Shown here: one piece after another, positions 18,190 to 27,197 of the stretch | Numbering within the stretch: the first letter of the stretch is position 1 | How the letters are laid out: each line of letters starts with the position of its first letter | NCBI GenBank assembly: GCA_965231925.1 | Contig: OZ246894.1 | Location: 4,526,001-4,590,000, forward strand | DNA: 64,000 nt | Source: Poriferisodalis sp965231925 | GTDB taxonomy: Bacteria; Actinomycetota; Acidimicrobiia; Acidimicrobiales; Poriferisodalaceae | Direction of reading: 5' to 3' | The notes under the pieces: generated by a model | Seen by the model: the letters and a program-made list of their open reading frames with translations, nothing else | Databases searched by the model: none | Told to the model about the DNA's origin: nothing | Made by a program: the position numbers and the translations under genes

Positions 18190-18305
18190 TTGCGACCTCA
18201 GACGATCCTGACCGGCTCGTGCCGATCGCCTCGGCGCCCGCGAAGTTCGTCATCGCGGTGGCAGGCGATGCGAACCGCACCAACGCGTACATCTTCATCC
18301 ACGAC
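18190..18305 (+). pseudogene. Fragment of the 3' end of the UGSC selenoprotein gene
   Basis: 116 bases matching 20035-20150 of the intact gene at about 94% by eye, without gaps (six or seven differences). It encodes DPDRLVPIASAPAKFVIAVA and GDANRTNAY but has no start or upstream gene. It stands between the truncated ATPase and the permease tail fragment, so it is the relic of an earlier duplicate copy. Confidence 0.85.
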
Positions 18306-18312
18306 CGTGCTC

Positions 18313-18390
18313 CATCAGCAGTATCACGAGGTGGATATTGTGACCGTCCACGTCGATGTGCCCGCATCGGCCCCTCGCGAGGTGTCATGA
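18313..18390 (+). pseudogene. Fragment of the permease 3' end
   Basis: Encodes HQQYHEVDIVTVHVDVP followed by a divergent tail; 47 of 51 bases match 17189-17239 in the permease gene. Its TGA at 18388 overlaps the ATG of the selenoprotein gene, so it probably carries the ancestral permease-UGSC junction. Confidence 0.85.
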
Positions 18391-20204
18391 CCGCCGCACC
18401 CTCATCTGGCGAGCCCTCCTACGACGTCGTCTGGCCGGGATCCCCGTCGGGAATCGAGCAGCGGGAACTGGCGCCGCGGCTCGACACGCTGGCCGGCAAG
18501 CGCATCGGCTTCCTGTGGGACTACCTGTTCCGGGGCGACGAGCTGTTCCCGATCCTCGAGCGCGAGCTCGCTTCCCGCTATGGGGATGTGACCTTCGTCG
18601 GCTACGAAGCCTTCGGCAACACCCACGGCGGTGACGAAGCCGAGATGATCGACCGCTTGCCCGATTCGCTGCGCTCACGAGGTGTGGACGCGGTGGTGTC
18701 GGGCATGGGCTGCTGAGGCAGCTGCACGCCCGCCGTGGCGCGGGCGGCAGTGGCAGCCGAAGCGGCCGGGGTGCCGTCGGTCTCGGTGGTGTGCGAGAGC
18801 TTCGACGGCCAAGCCGTCGCGACCGCCCGCGGACACGGCTTCGACGGTCTGCAGTTGGCGGTCACTGTGGGCCACGTCGATGCCCAGTCGGCCGCCGAGA
18901 TGGAACGCAACTTCGTCGACCACACCGTCGACGCCGTCATCGCCGGATTGACGAGGTCGGCCAACAGCGGCAACGGCACGAACGGTGCAGTCGCAGGCAT
19001 CGGCTCGGACCGCACCGATTCAACGCAAGATGAGCCGAGCCCCGTTCACTCGAACGCTGCTGAGGTGGCGCCCCATGACCCGGCTCCCCATGACACGGTG
19101 GCGAGCGGTTCGATCGACGAGATCAATGACATCTTCGCCAGCCGTGGCTGGTCTGATGGCCTGCCGATCATCCCCCCGACACGCGAGCGCGTCGAGGCAT
19201 TCCTGGCCGGCTCTGGTTTGGACCCGCAGCAATCGCTGGGCCTCGCTCGCACCACCGGGCGCGACATGACCGTGTGGTCGGTGGCAACCAACGCCGTCAT
19301 GACCGGCTGCGAGCCGCGTCACCTGCCGGTACTGCTCGCGGCTGCGCGCATCCTGGCCGACCCGCACTACGGCGCCGAGCACTCGGGCAACACCACCGGC
19401 GCCGACGCGTTGATGATCCTTGACGGACCGAATGCGGCCAAGCTCGGCTTCAACTCCGGCCTCGGGGCGCTGCGCGACGGCGTGCGTGCCAACACCAGCG
19501 TCGGGCGCTGGCTGCGGCTGTACCAGCGCAACGTGTTCGGCTTCACCGCCGCTGAGCATGACAAGTCCACGTTCGGGAACACGTTCCGGGTCGTGCTGTG
19601 CGAGGACGCGGCTGCGCTCGCGGACATCGGCTGGGAGCCCGTCGGTGCCGAGTTCGGATTCGATCCCGACGATGACGTGCTGACGATGGCCCGCTTCAAC
19701 AGCGGAGCGATCATCGGCAGCGTGTTCGGCTCTACCCCCGATGAGATCGTGCCGTACCTGGGTGACGGGCTCGCCCGCGTCACCGGCTGGGATCTCGGGC
19801 ACCTATACGGCCTCGGTCGGTTGCAGTACCGACCGCTGCTCGTGCTGTCACCGATCCTGGCACGCACCTGCGCGGCTGGCGGATGGACCAAGGCAGACCT
19901 TGGCGAGGCCCTCTTCGAGCACGCTCGCATCCCGGCATGGCGCTTCGAGAAGCTCGTCGGGGAGTGGTCCAACCTGGTTGCGGGCCGGCCACGACTGACC
20001 GATATTGTCGCCGCCGGCGACCTGCCAGTGCAGTTTGCGATCTCAGACGATCCTGACCGGCTCGTGCCGATCGTCTCGGAGCCCGCGAAGTTCGTCATCG
20101 CGGTGGCAGGCGATGCGAACCGCACCAACGCGTACGTGTTCAGCCACGACGGCCCGCACGGCGACTACACCGCCGCGGCGGTCGAGCCGCTCAACAACCT
20201 CTGA
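18387..20204 (+). CDS. UGSC-family selenoprotein (selenocysteine at residue 110, TGA 18714-18716)
   Basis: A 605-residue product if the in-frame TGA at 18714-18716 is read as selenocysteine. The residues around it are GMGC-U-GSCTPAVARA, exactly the U-G-S-C motif that names this family, in which Cys can replace Sec. The frame is open before the TGA (109 codons) and after it (to 20204), and both halves belong to one protein: the N-terminal part (LAGKRIGFLWDY, EMIDRLPDSLRSRGVDAVV) is an oxidoreductase-like fold, and the second (from about residue 245, IFASRGWSDGLPIIPPT) is the C-terminal domain often fused to UGSC proteins. A hairpin lies 12 bases after the TGA. Without Sec insertion only 109 residues would form. 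Function is unknown; a thiol/selenol redox role is inferred from the active-site-like motif. No sel genes are in this window. Confidence 0.85.
18728..18745 (+). promoter_or_regulatory. Candidate bacterial SECIS hairpin
   Basis: GCCCGC pairs with GCGGGC across the loop CGTGGC; a flanking C-G pair extends the stem to 7 bp. The stem starts 12 bases after the TGA and the loop 18 bases after it, within the distance known for bacterial SECIS elements, and the loop contains a GU. Assigned from position and structure, not by folding software. Confidence 0.6.
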
Positions 20205-20228
20205 CCGGCCGCGGCGAGGTTCAGATTC

Positions 20229-20384
20229 CTACTCCTCGTCCGGCGGAGCAGGACTCGCAGGCGACTCATCGAGAGGTAGCGGATCGTAGATGTCCGCCGG
20301 AACCTGCTCGGGCGGGAATTCCTCGTCTGGCATGTACCCGCCACGGCGCTCAAACAGTCCCACTCCCCTGTTATCGCGAGTCAT
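20229..20384 (-). CDS. Small acidic proline-rich protein, 51 residues
   Basis: Starts at ATG 20384, with a strong AAGGAG ribosome site 7-12 bases upstream, and overlaps the end of the upstream membrane protein gene by 14 bases, so it is a translationally coupled second cistron. The sequence starts MTRDNRGVGLFERRGGYMPD and continues with alternating proline, glutamate and aspartate. A short RRGGY protein next to DUF6338-like genes is a recurring arrangement from memory. Function unknown. Confidence 0.7.
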   Translation of the reverse strand: MTRDNRGVGLFERRGGYMPDEEFPPEQVPADIYDPLPLDESPASPAPPDEE

Positions 20385-21015
20385 TGCGATCTCCTTGGTT
20401 GAGCGGTGTGAACTCAAGAGTCTCAATATCGTCCCACTTGACGAGCAAGCCAGTGCGCAGTCGTTGGCTTCCGGCCCACTGAGGCTCGCCATCACCAGTC
20501 CTTGGGATAGCACCTTCGTCAGTGAATTGGACTGCACGAGAAATATAGATGTCTCGTTTTGGTCCCTGCGCTGAGACGTACGAGCCGCGGTCGTAGAGGC
20601 CACCGACCCAACGGCCCGACTTGAGCCTGCATCGAACCATCCCAGTTTTCTCACGCTGGAACAAGTGCGCCCATGCGTTCGGCGCGTTCCTGTTGCCGTC
20701 GGCGGGACGGCCGAGCCGAGCCGCGAGCGCTCCCAAGGCGGCCGACGCCAACATGTACGCGGACGGGGCGAATGCAAGCAGCCACCACGGCAACGGCTTC
20801 AAATTACGAAATTCGTCCCAATAGTTCTGCATCAACCAGTAGAGCGGCAGTGCCAGCAAGCCCAGGATGACAGCCGAAATCGCTGTTAGGCGAAACAGCC
20901 AATCCCTCGCCCTTCGCGAGTACACCTCGTGTTGACGTTCGTAGGCCCAAACTGCCGCAACTCCTGGGATGAGCAATGCGGCGAGGGCCAGCGCTGCATA
21001 AGCGATATTCGTCAT
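20371..21015 (-). CDS. Membrane protein, DUF6338-like
   Basis: 214 residues from ATG 21015 (a GTG immediately upstream is also possible). Three hydrophobic helices occupy the first 110 residues (AYAALALAALLIPGVAAVWA, then ILGLLALPLYWLM, then WWLLAFAPSAYMLASAALGA), followed by a soluble C-terminal domain with a conserved VRCRLKSGRWVGGLYD strand and ending in LLVKWDDIETLEF. That layout fits the DUF6338 family as I recall it; medium confidence in the name. It is the first cistron of a two-gene unit with the 51-residue protein. Convergent with the selenoprotein gene. Confidence 0.65.
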   Translation of the reverse strand: MTNIAYAALALAALLIPGVAAVWAYERQHEVYSRRARDWLFRLTAISAVILGLLALPLYWLMQNYWDEFRNLKPLPWWLLAFAPSAYMLASAALGALAARLGRPADGNRNAPNAWAHLFQREKTGMVRCRLKSGRWVGGLYDRGSYVSAQGPKRDIYISRAVQFTDEGAIPRTGDGEPQWAGSQRLRTGLLVKWDDIETLEFTPLNQGDRNDSR

Positions 21016-21018
21016 CAC

Positions 21019-21442
21019 AGGCTGCTTAGCGATGTCGCTGATGCCCAGTCAAGGCAATTTCGAAGCTGTCGTGAGGCGCGCTGCTCAACAGTTCGGGCCA
21101 AGGTTGCGATCACTGCCTGCCCGGCGGGTTCAAGCTGGAGCGCGTTCCCCTCTGGGAGGCACCGCAGCCGACAGCGCTTCGGTCAGCCCGACACGGTCCG
21201 CGAACCGCCCCAAAGCGAACAGCCCCGCACCCCAAACGACCCGGTCCCCGCCGCCAGTCAACTACGCGTTCGTGACACTGCTAGGTTTCACCTCGCAGAT
21301 GCCCCCCTGAATCTGTCGATGCGTACCTTGAGCGCATGCATCGTCGCAGGTCAGAGGGGCCTTTCCGCGGACCCCGACACAATCGGCCACCCCACTCGTG
21401 AATAATCAGGGCTAGTAGGTGAGGGGCCACTGGCGGTGCGGC
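21019..21442. other. Intergenic stretch with a possible third ctaF-tail fragment
   Basis: 424 bases without a supported gene. Bases 21077-21115 match the ctaF 3' end (21440-21480) at about 28 of 38 positions, including GCTCAACAG, so this may be another decayed copy of that tail. Nothing else is recognisable; no tRNA or clear terminator is seen. Confidence 0.4.
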
Positions 21443-21826
21443 TCAACAGCTCGGGTTGGGGCTGAGGTCGCAGCCTGCGGGGTCGGTCCAGAAGACCATC
21501 GAGGTGCCCATTGCCGCGTAGACGGCGAGGGCGAGGATGAGGCCCCCGACGAAGACCCACGTGAAGAGCTTGTTGTCGAAACGCAGGTGCATGAAGTAGG
21601 CAGCGACGATCCAGAACTTCACCACCATCAGAATGAGCAGCCCAGGCACTTCGACCGGTCCTGTGTCGACGAAGTACGTCATGACCTCGGCTGCGGTCAA
21701 GACGCCAAGCAGCAGCGCGACCTTGATGTAGCCGAAGTCGCTCAGGCCGTGGCCGTGGTCGTCATGGTCGTCGTCGGGGTGTTCGTCGTGGACCTCTTCA
21801 GGGGCGGCTTCGGTGGCGGTGCTCAT
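21443..21826 (-). CDS. ctaF: Cytochrome c oxidase subunit IV (COX4-like)
   Basis: 127 residues: an acidic/histidine-rich N-terminus (DDDHDDHGHG), then three hydrophobic helices including FGYIKVALLLGVLTAAEVM, VKFWIVAAYFMHLRFDNKLF and FVGGLILALAVYAAM. The YFMHLRFD motif is typical of bacterial subunit IV. It is the last gene of the oxidase operon. Fragments of its 3' end occur at 17281 and possibly 21077. Confidence 0.85.
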   Translation of the reverse strand: MSTATEAAPEEVHDEHPDDDHDDHGHGLSDFGYIKVALLLGVLTAAEVMTYFVDTGPVEVPGLLILMVVKFWIVAAYFMHLRFDNKLFTWVFVGGLILALAVYAAMGTSMVFWTDPAGCDLSPNPSC

Positions 21827-21836
21827 CGATCTCCCC

Positions 21837-22517
21837 TTACGGAATCAGGTACACGACCGCGAATATCACGATCCAGACGACGTCCACGAAGTGCCAGTAG
21901 AGGCCGATGATCTCGACAGTCTCGGCCCGCTCAGGTCCGAGAATGCCTCGATTTGCCATCGCCCACAGCGTGACCAGCATGATGATGCCCAGCGACACGT
22001 GGACGCCGTGGAAGCCGGTCAACGTGTAGAACGCCGACGAAGAGATGCTGACGGTGTAGCCGAGACCTTCGCGGTAGAAGCTCGTGAACTCGTACACCTG
22101 CCCGGCGATGAACACGATGCCCTGGGCGGCGGTGGTCAGCAGCCACAGCTTGCAGCGCTCCATCTCGCCCCGGGAGATCGCGGACACTGCCAGCACCATG
22201 GTGAGCGAGCTCATCAGCAGCACAAACGAGCTCACCGAGGTGAACGGGATGTCGAACAGGTCGGCCGCCTTCAGCGACTCTTCGCCGGAAAGCGGCTGAC
22301 GGTTGCGCAGCAGCAGGTACGTCGAGATCAGCGCGCCGAAGAGCAGGCAATCTGAGCCCAGGAAGGCCCACATCGTCATCTTCTCGTTGGACAGGCTCGT
22401 CGTGGGCGGGACGATCTCGTAGTCGTCCCACTCCGTACGTGGGTAGGCGGCCGGCGGCTCGTCGCCCTCGACCGGCTCGGCGGCGGCTGTGCTGGGGGCC
22501 GTCGGGGTATCAGTCAC
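21837..22517 (-). CDS. ctaE: Cytochrome c oxidase subunit III
   Basis: 226 residues from the GTG at 22517, which overlaps the stop of ctaD by 8 bases. It starts with an acidic cytoplasmic tail and has five hydrophobic helices; FYREGLGYT, TGFHGVHVSLGI and the closing YWHFVDVVWIVIFAVVYL are the subunit III signature. In the aa3 complex it stabilises subunit I and helps maintain proton uptake. Contrast with the degenerate paralog at 26580. Confidence 0.93.
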   Translation of the reverse strand: MTDTPTAPSTAAAEPVEGDEPPAAYPRTEWDDYEIVPPTTSLSNEKMTMWAFLGSDCLLFGALISTYLLLRNRQPLSGEESLKAADLFDIPFTSVSSFVLLMSSLTMVLAVSAISRGEMERCKLWLLTTAAQGIVFIAGQVYEFTSFYREGLGYTVSISSSAFYTLTGFHGVHVSLGIIMLVTLWAMANRGILGPERAETVEIIGLYWHFVDVVWIVIFAVVYLIP

Positions 22518-24591
22518 TGGCGGCCTCCCCGTTCACAGTGCTGGAAGTCAACACGCCGTTGCCGTCGTCGTGGCCGTTGGGCCCACCGTCATGATCGTCA
22601 TCGTGGGCCCCGTCACCATGGCCCTCGTCATCGTGACCGTGGCCGTGGCCCGCGTCGGGATCGGTCGCCGGCTCGAGCGTCCAGCCGAACATCGAGCCGA
22701 CCAGCAGCAACAGTCCGATGCCGGCGATCCACAGGTTGTAGATCAGCCCGAATCCGATGAGCGGCAGGCCTGCTGCCAACACGATCGGCCAGTACGACGG
22801 CGATGGCAGGTGGGGGTGTTGGTCGCCGCGCTGGGCGATGTCGTTGCCGTTGGCAATGCGCCGCAGCTTGCCGGTTTCGTCAGGCTGGTACTTCTTGTGC
22901 CAGAAGTCGTCGACGTCGCTCACCACCGGCACGTAGTCGAAGTTGTGCTCGGGTGCCGGCGAGGGAATCGCCCACTCCAGCGTGCGACCGTCCCACGGAT
23001 CTGCCTCCGCCTGCGGCTCGAGACCCCGGCGGTATCGGCCCCACGTCCGGAAAATGTTGACGGCCAAGATCGTCATGGCGATGAGCATGAAGAAGTAGCC
23101 AATCGTGGCGATCTTGTTCCAGAACTCGAAGCCGTCGAACTCGCCGTACACGCTGTGGCGACGAGCCATGCCCTGCAAGCCCACGATGTGCATCGGCCCG
23201 AACGTGATGTTGAAGCCCAGGAGCATGAGCCAGAAATGCCAGCGGCCGAGGCGGTCGTTCAGGTGATAGCCGAAGGCTTTGGGCCACCAGTAATAGATGC
23301 CGGCGAACATGCCCATGAGAGCGCCGCCGACAAGCACGTAGTGGAAGTGCGCCACGATGAAGTACGTGTCGGTCTGCTGGGTGTCTGCGGGCGCGATCGC
23401 ATGCATGACCCCTGACAGGCCGCCGATGGTGAACATCGAGACCAGCGACACCGAGAACATCATCGGCACCGTGAAGCGGACTTTGCCGGCCCACATGGTC
23501 GCGATCCAGTTCAGGATCTTCACACCTGTAGGCACCGCAATGAACATGGTCGTCGCCGAGAATGCCGCCACCGACACCGGTCCCATGCCGGCGGTGAACA
23601 TGTGGTGGGCCCACACGCCCCAGCCCATGAAGCCGATGGCAGCGCCCGACAGGACCACGATCGGGTACCCGAACAGCGGCTTGCGGCTGAACACCGGCAG
23701 CGTCTCAGACACGACGCCGAACGCTGGCAGGATCAGGATGTACACCTCAGGGTGGCCGAATATCCAGAACAGGTGCTGCCACAGCAACGGATCGGCGCCC
23801 GCGTCCACGTTGAAGAAGTTCGAGTCGAAGGTGCGGTCGAAGGTCAGCAGCACCAGTGCCACGGTGATGACCGGCAGCGCGAACACCAGCAGGAACTGCA
23901 CCACCAGGATCATCCAGGTGAACACCGGCATGCGCAGCAGCGTCATGCCCGGGCAACGCATGTTGATGATGGTCACGAGCAGATTCAGCGCACCCAGCAG
24001 CGAGGCGATGCCGGCGATCTGCAGGCCCAGGGCGTAGAAGTCCATGCCGTTGCTGGGGCTGAACGCCATCCCGGTGTTGGGCGCGTAGGCGAACCAGCCT
24101 CCGTCGGCGCCTCCGCCCAGGAACCAGCTCAAGTTCAGGAAGATGCCGCCGAAGACGAAGATCCACAAACCCAGCGCGTTCATCCGGGGGAAGGCCACGT
24201 CCCGAGCGCCGATCTGCAGCGGCACGAGATAGTTCGCAAACGCATTTGCCAGCGGCATGATCACCAGGAAGACCATGGTGACGCCGTGCATGGTGAAGAG
24301 CTGGTTGTACGCGTCGGCGCTCAGCACCTCGCCGTCGGGTGCCCACAGCTGCAGGCGCACCAATCCGATCTCGATGCCGCCCACCAAGAACCAGAACAGC
24401 GCGGCAGCGCCGTACATGATCCCGATCTTCTTGTGGTCCACCGTGAAGAGCCACTCGCGCCAGCCCGTCGCGTGCGTGGGGCGGGCAAAGACGCCAGTAC
24501 GCGGCGCTTCGTCGTGATCAGGGTTGCCGTCAGCCACCTCGAGCTCGGTGCTCGGCCCAGCGCTGTCCGGCTGATCGGTGATGATTGCCAT
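22510..24591 (-). CDS. ctaD: Cytochrome c oxidase subunit I (aa3 type)
   Basis: 693 residues from ATG 24591, preceded by a strong AGGAGG ribosome site. It carries all ligands: heme a ligands H102 and H417, CuB ligands H280, H329 and H330, heme a3 ligand H415, the crosslinked Tyr284 and K-channel Lys358. The C-terminal extension of about 180 residues includes a YWPIVLAAGLPLIGFGL segment also seen in the neighbouring 25790 gene. It reduces O2 to water and pumps protons as part of the terminal oxidase. Fully consistent with an active enzyme. Confidence 0.97.
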   Translation of the reverse strand: MAIITDQPDSAGPSTELEVADGNPDHDEAPRTGVFARPTHATGWREWLFTVDHKKIGIMYGAAALFWFLVGGIEIGLVRLQLWAPDGEVLSADAYNQLFTMHGVTMVFLVIMPLANAFANYLVPLQIGARDVAFPRMNALGLWIFVFGGIFLNLSWFLGGGADGGWFAYAPNTGMAFSPSNGMDFYALGLQIAGIASLLGALNLLVTIINMRCPGMTLLRMPVFTWMILVVQFLLVFALPVITVALVLLTFDRTFDSNFFNVDAGADPLLWQHLFWIFGHPEVYILILPAFGVVSETLPVFSRKPLFGYPIVVLSGAAIGFMGWGVWAHHMFTAGMGPVSVAAFSATTMFIAVPTGVKILNWIATMWAGKVRFTVPMMFSVSLVSMFTIGGLSGVMHAIAPADTQQTDTYFIVAHFHYVLVGGALMGMFAGIYYWWPKAFGYHLNDRLGRWHFWLMLLGFNITFGPMHIVGLQGMARRHSVYGEFDGFEFWNKIATIGYFFMLIAMTILAVNIFRTWGRYRRGLEPQAEADPWDGRTLEWAIPSPAPEHNFDYVPVVSDVDDFWHKKYQPDETGKLRRIANGNDIAQRGDQHPHLPSPSYWPIVLAAGLPLIGFGLIYNLWIAGIGLLLLVGSMFGWTLEPATDPDAGHGHGHDDEGHGDGAHDDDHDGGPNGHDDGNGVLTSSTVNGEAASD

Positions 24592-24626
24592 CAGGTCGTC
24601 CTCCTAGGCCCGTGCGCCAGTGCTCA

Positions 24627-25790
24627 TCAGGGCAGCACCGGCGGGCTGCCGAGGGTCTTCAAATAGGCCATGAGATTGTCGAGATCCTGATCGGTCAAGA
24701 CCTCCGAGAAGTCCAGCATGCCCTGCTGGTTGTCGGCACGAGCCGGCTTCATCTCGGGCGCATTGCGCACCCACTCACGCATTTCGGCGATGTTGAGGAC
24801 GAGGCTGCCGTCGGAATCTCGCAGGTACTCACCGTCGGGTCCTTGCAGGTAGGTCTCGAACAACGCTCCGGCAAAGGCCGTGCGGCTCATGAGGTTGGTG
24901 AGATTCGGTGCGACGCCTGCGAGGAGGTTCGCATTGCCCCCCGCCGCGCTCTCATACGTGCCGTCAACGACATGGCAGCTGATGCAGTGGGTCTCGAACA
25001 GCGTTGCCCCGGCAGCTACGGCCGATCCTTGCGCGAGGGCCGCCTGCGCTGCCGCCTGTCCGTCGAGCTGATCTTGCTTCCAGCGCTCGAAGTCTTCGGG
25101 GGTGAGCACGATCGTCCGCATCTGCATGTTGGCGTGACTCAGGCCGCAGAACTCCACGCACTCGCCGTAGAAGATGCCCGGCTCGTCGGAGCTGATCCGC
25201 CAGTCGTGAACGCGGCCGGGCACCACGTCGCGCTTGCCGTTCAGCTGGGGGATCCAGAATGAGTGGATGACATCGTTGGAGTGGAGCTCGAGGTTGACGT
25301 CTTCGCCGGTCGGGATCACCAGATCATTCGCCGTGACGATGTCGTCGAATTGCCCGTCTTCGTCGAGGTCGTAGCTGAACTGCCACCACCACTGTTGGCC
25401 CTCGACCTTGATGGTGCGTCCGTCGCCCTTGCTGGCGAGCGCGAACACTGTCGGCAAGGTCCATACCGTCAGGAACACGAGCAAGACGATGGGAATGATC
25501 GTCCAGGTGATCTCGGCCTTGCGATTTCCGTGAATCTGCGGAGGCAGGTCATCGGGATCGTCGCCCGGCTTGGCCCGGAACTTCACGATGATGATGGCAA
25601 CCGCCGCTGCCACGAAGATGCCGACGCCCACCGCCATCCAGCCCGACACGCGCATGAGCACATCGATCTCGCGGGCTTCGGGCCCGACGGGCTTCGTCGC
25701 GTCGAGACGGCCCGTGGCACAGCCGGCGACGGTCAACCCCGCGAGCGCCACGGCCGCGATGCGCCAGCATCGGGCGAAGCGGATGCCCAT
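24627..25790 (-). CDS. ctaC: Cytochrome c oxidase subunit II with fused cytochrome c domain
   Basis: 387 residues starting at ATG 25790, which overlaps the upstream stop by 1 base. A lipoprotein signal ends in AGC (C24), then two membrane helices follow (to about 120). The cupredoxin domain has the CuA ligands H176, C211, C215, H219 and M222. A cytochrome c domain follows with CISCH (269-273). Fusion of subunit II with cytochrome c (caa3-like) delivers electrons directly. Subunit of the oxidase in the same operon. Confidence 0.95.
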   Translation of the reverse strand: MGIRFARCWRIAAVALAGLTVAGCATGRLDATKPVGPEAREIDVLMRVSGWMAVGVGIFVAAAVAIIIVKFRAKPGDDPDDLPPQIHGNRKAEITWTIIPIVLLVFLTVWTLPTVFALASKGDGRTIKVEGQQWWWQFSYDLDEDGQFDDIVTANDLVIPTGEDVNLELHSNDVIHSFWIPQLNGKRDVVPGRVHDWRISSDEPGIFYGECVEFCGLSHANMQMRTIVLTPEDFERWKQDQLDGQAAAQAALAQGSAVAAGATLFETHCISCHVVDGTYESAAGGNANLLAGVAPNLTNLMSRTAFAGALFETYLQGPDGEYLRDSDGSLVLNIAEMREWVRNAPEMKPARADNQQGMLDFSEVLTDQDLDNLMAYLKTLGSPPVLP

Positions 25791-26572
25791 CACTCGTGCC
25801 CTCCATCTGACTCGGTCATCTCGCCGGACTCGCCTGAGCCTGCTTCGCCATGATCGTCGGAAACCTCAGCGTGCCCGCCGTCCGGGTGAAAGTCACGCTC
25901 GCCGATCACAGCCGAGGCGATGCCCGCGACAATGAGTGCGATTCCGCCCAGCACCAGCATCGAAGCCGTGACCGCACGACGCAGTTGGGGCTTCGCGTAC
26001 ACCACGAAGGCGAACGCCAGAATCACCGCAGCGATCACGATGGCCGCGAGGCTTGCCGCCGTCTTGCTCACGGTCAGGAAGATGCGCGACGCGAGCACCA
26101 CCGGAATGGCGATGCCCAACGCGCCGTAGAGCGAGATCTCGAAGGGCCGCAGCAGCCGGGCCCGTTCGACAGCGTTCGACGCCGCGTCCGTCGACAGGTG
26201 CTCTGCCCATGCACTCATCGTCCACTCGATTGCGGAGATCAGCAGCAATGCCACACCCGAGATGGTGAGCAGCGAGTCGGTCACCAAGCCCACCATGAGC
26301 ACGCCCATGCCGACCGCCGCCATGATGGGCCAGTACGCCGGCGTGACCCGGTGGACGTGCGAATGCTCCCGGTCAAGCGAGTCGCCGTCGCCCACGGTGA
26401 GCGCCAGCGCGAACAGCAAGGCGAAAGCTCCGGCGGCAACGCCCAGCACGATCGTGGCGTACATGACCACGTGACCCGTGCCGTCCATGCCGGTGAGCAC
26501 GCCGACCACCACCGCGGCCGCGGCAGCCAGCGCAATGCGCCCGGCGAAGTACCTGCTGGCGATGCCGACCAT
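25790..26572 (-). CDS. Oxidase-operon membrane protein (unnamed)
   Basis: 260 residues with about seven hydrophobic helices and a histidine/acid-rich C-terminus (EVSDDHGEAGSGESGEM). The segment HSHVHRVTPAYWPIMAAVGM mirrors HPHLPSPSYWPIVLAAGL in the C-terminal tail of ctaD, so both contain the same oxidase-associated module. It lies between the subunit III-like gene (8 bases away) and ctaC (1-base overlap) and is therefore a structural or assembly part of this complex; not recognised by name. Confidence 0.65.
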   Translation of the reverse strand: MVGIASRYFAGRIALAAAAAVVVGVLTGMDGTGHVVMYATIVLGVAAGAFALLFALALTVGDGDSLDREHSHVHRVTPAYWPIMAAVGMGVLMVGLVTDSLLTISGVALLLISAIEWTMSAWAEHLSTDAASNAVERARLLRPFEISLYGALGIAIPVVLASRIFLTVSKTAASLAAIVIAAVILAFAFVVYAKPQLRRAVTASMLVLGGIALIVAGIASAVIGERDFHPDGGHAEVSDDHGEAGSGESGEMTESDGGHE

Positions 26573-26579
26573 CGATCCC

Positions 26580-27197
26580 CTACTTCACCACGTACACGAC
26601 GTACCAGGTGGCGGCCCACGCAAGCACGGCGAAGTCCCAAAAGAAGACCGCTGAACCCAGCGGTGTCGAACGGTCGCGGCCCACGCTGCCGCCCAGCGAA
26701 CGAAGCGTCATCAGGCCGAGATAGAACATTCCCACCATCACGATGGCCAGCGAGAGCCCGGTGACGGCGAACGCCAAGGTCGCCCATTCGCCCGAACCGA
26801 TCTCGATATCCATGCGGTTCAGGCTGAACATCACCATGTTGAAAAAGGCGAAACCCATCACCAGGGTCAGGGCCATGCCCACCCATGTGTGGCCGCGCTC
26901 GCCGCGGCCGCTTGCCCACACGGCCCAGTGAGCAGTGACGACAGAGACTCCCAAGGTGATGAGCGCGTAGACAAGTTGCGGGTTTGGCACCGAATGGCCG
27001 GCGATCCAGTCATGACCCGGGTCGCTGAGCATGTGCCGGCGCGCCATGTAGTGACCGAGCGCCCCTGCGACTGCCATCGCGCCGGCCGCGATGGCGAACC
27101 CGGTGCCGACCAGCTGGCTGCGCGGGCGCGGCGGGGGTCCGGGGAGGTTGTAACGGCCCGGCTGAGGGGCCTCGACGGTGCCGGTCGTGTCCGCCAT
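26580..27197 (-). CDS. Cytochrome oxidase subunit III-like protein (divergent)
   Basis: 205 residues with about five hydrophobic helices, beginning after a proline-rich N-terminus. The last helix (SAVFFWDFAVLAWAATWY) aligns with WHFVDVVW of ctaE but lacks its histidine. It starts at an ATG overlapping the stop of the divergent subunit I gene by 1 base (TGATG), so the two form a coupled pair. It probably pairs with the ligand-less subunit I. Active-site role unknown. Confidence 0.7.
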   Translation of the reverse strand: MADTTGTVEAPQPGRYNLPGPPPRPRSQLVGTGFAIAAGAMAVAGALGHYMARRHMLSDPGHDWIAGHSVPNPQLVYALITLGVSVVTAHWAVWASGRGERGHTWVGMALTLVMGFAFFNMVMFSLNRMDIEIGSGEWATLAFAVTGLSLAIVMVGMFYLGLMTLRSLGGSVGRDRSTPLGSAVFFWDFAVLAWAATWYVVYVVK

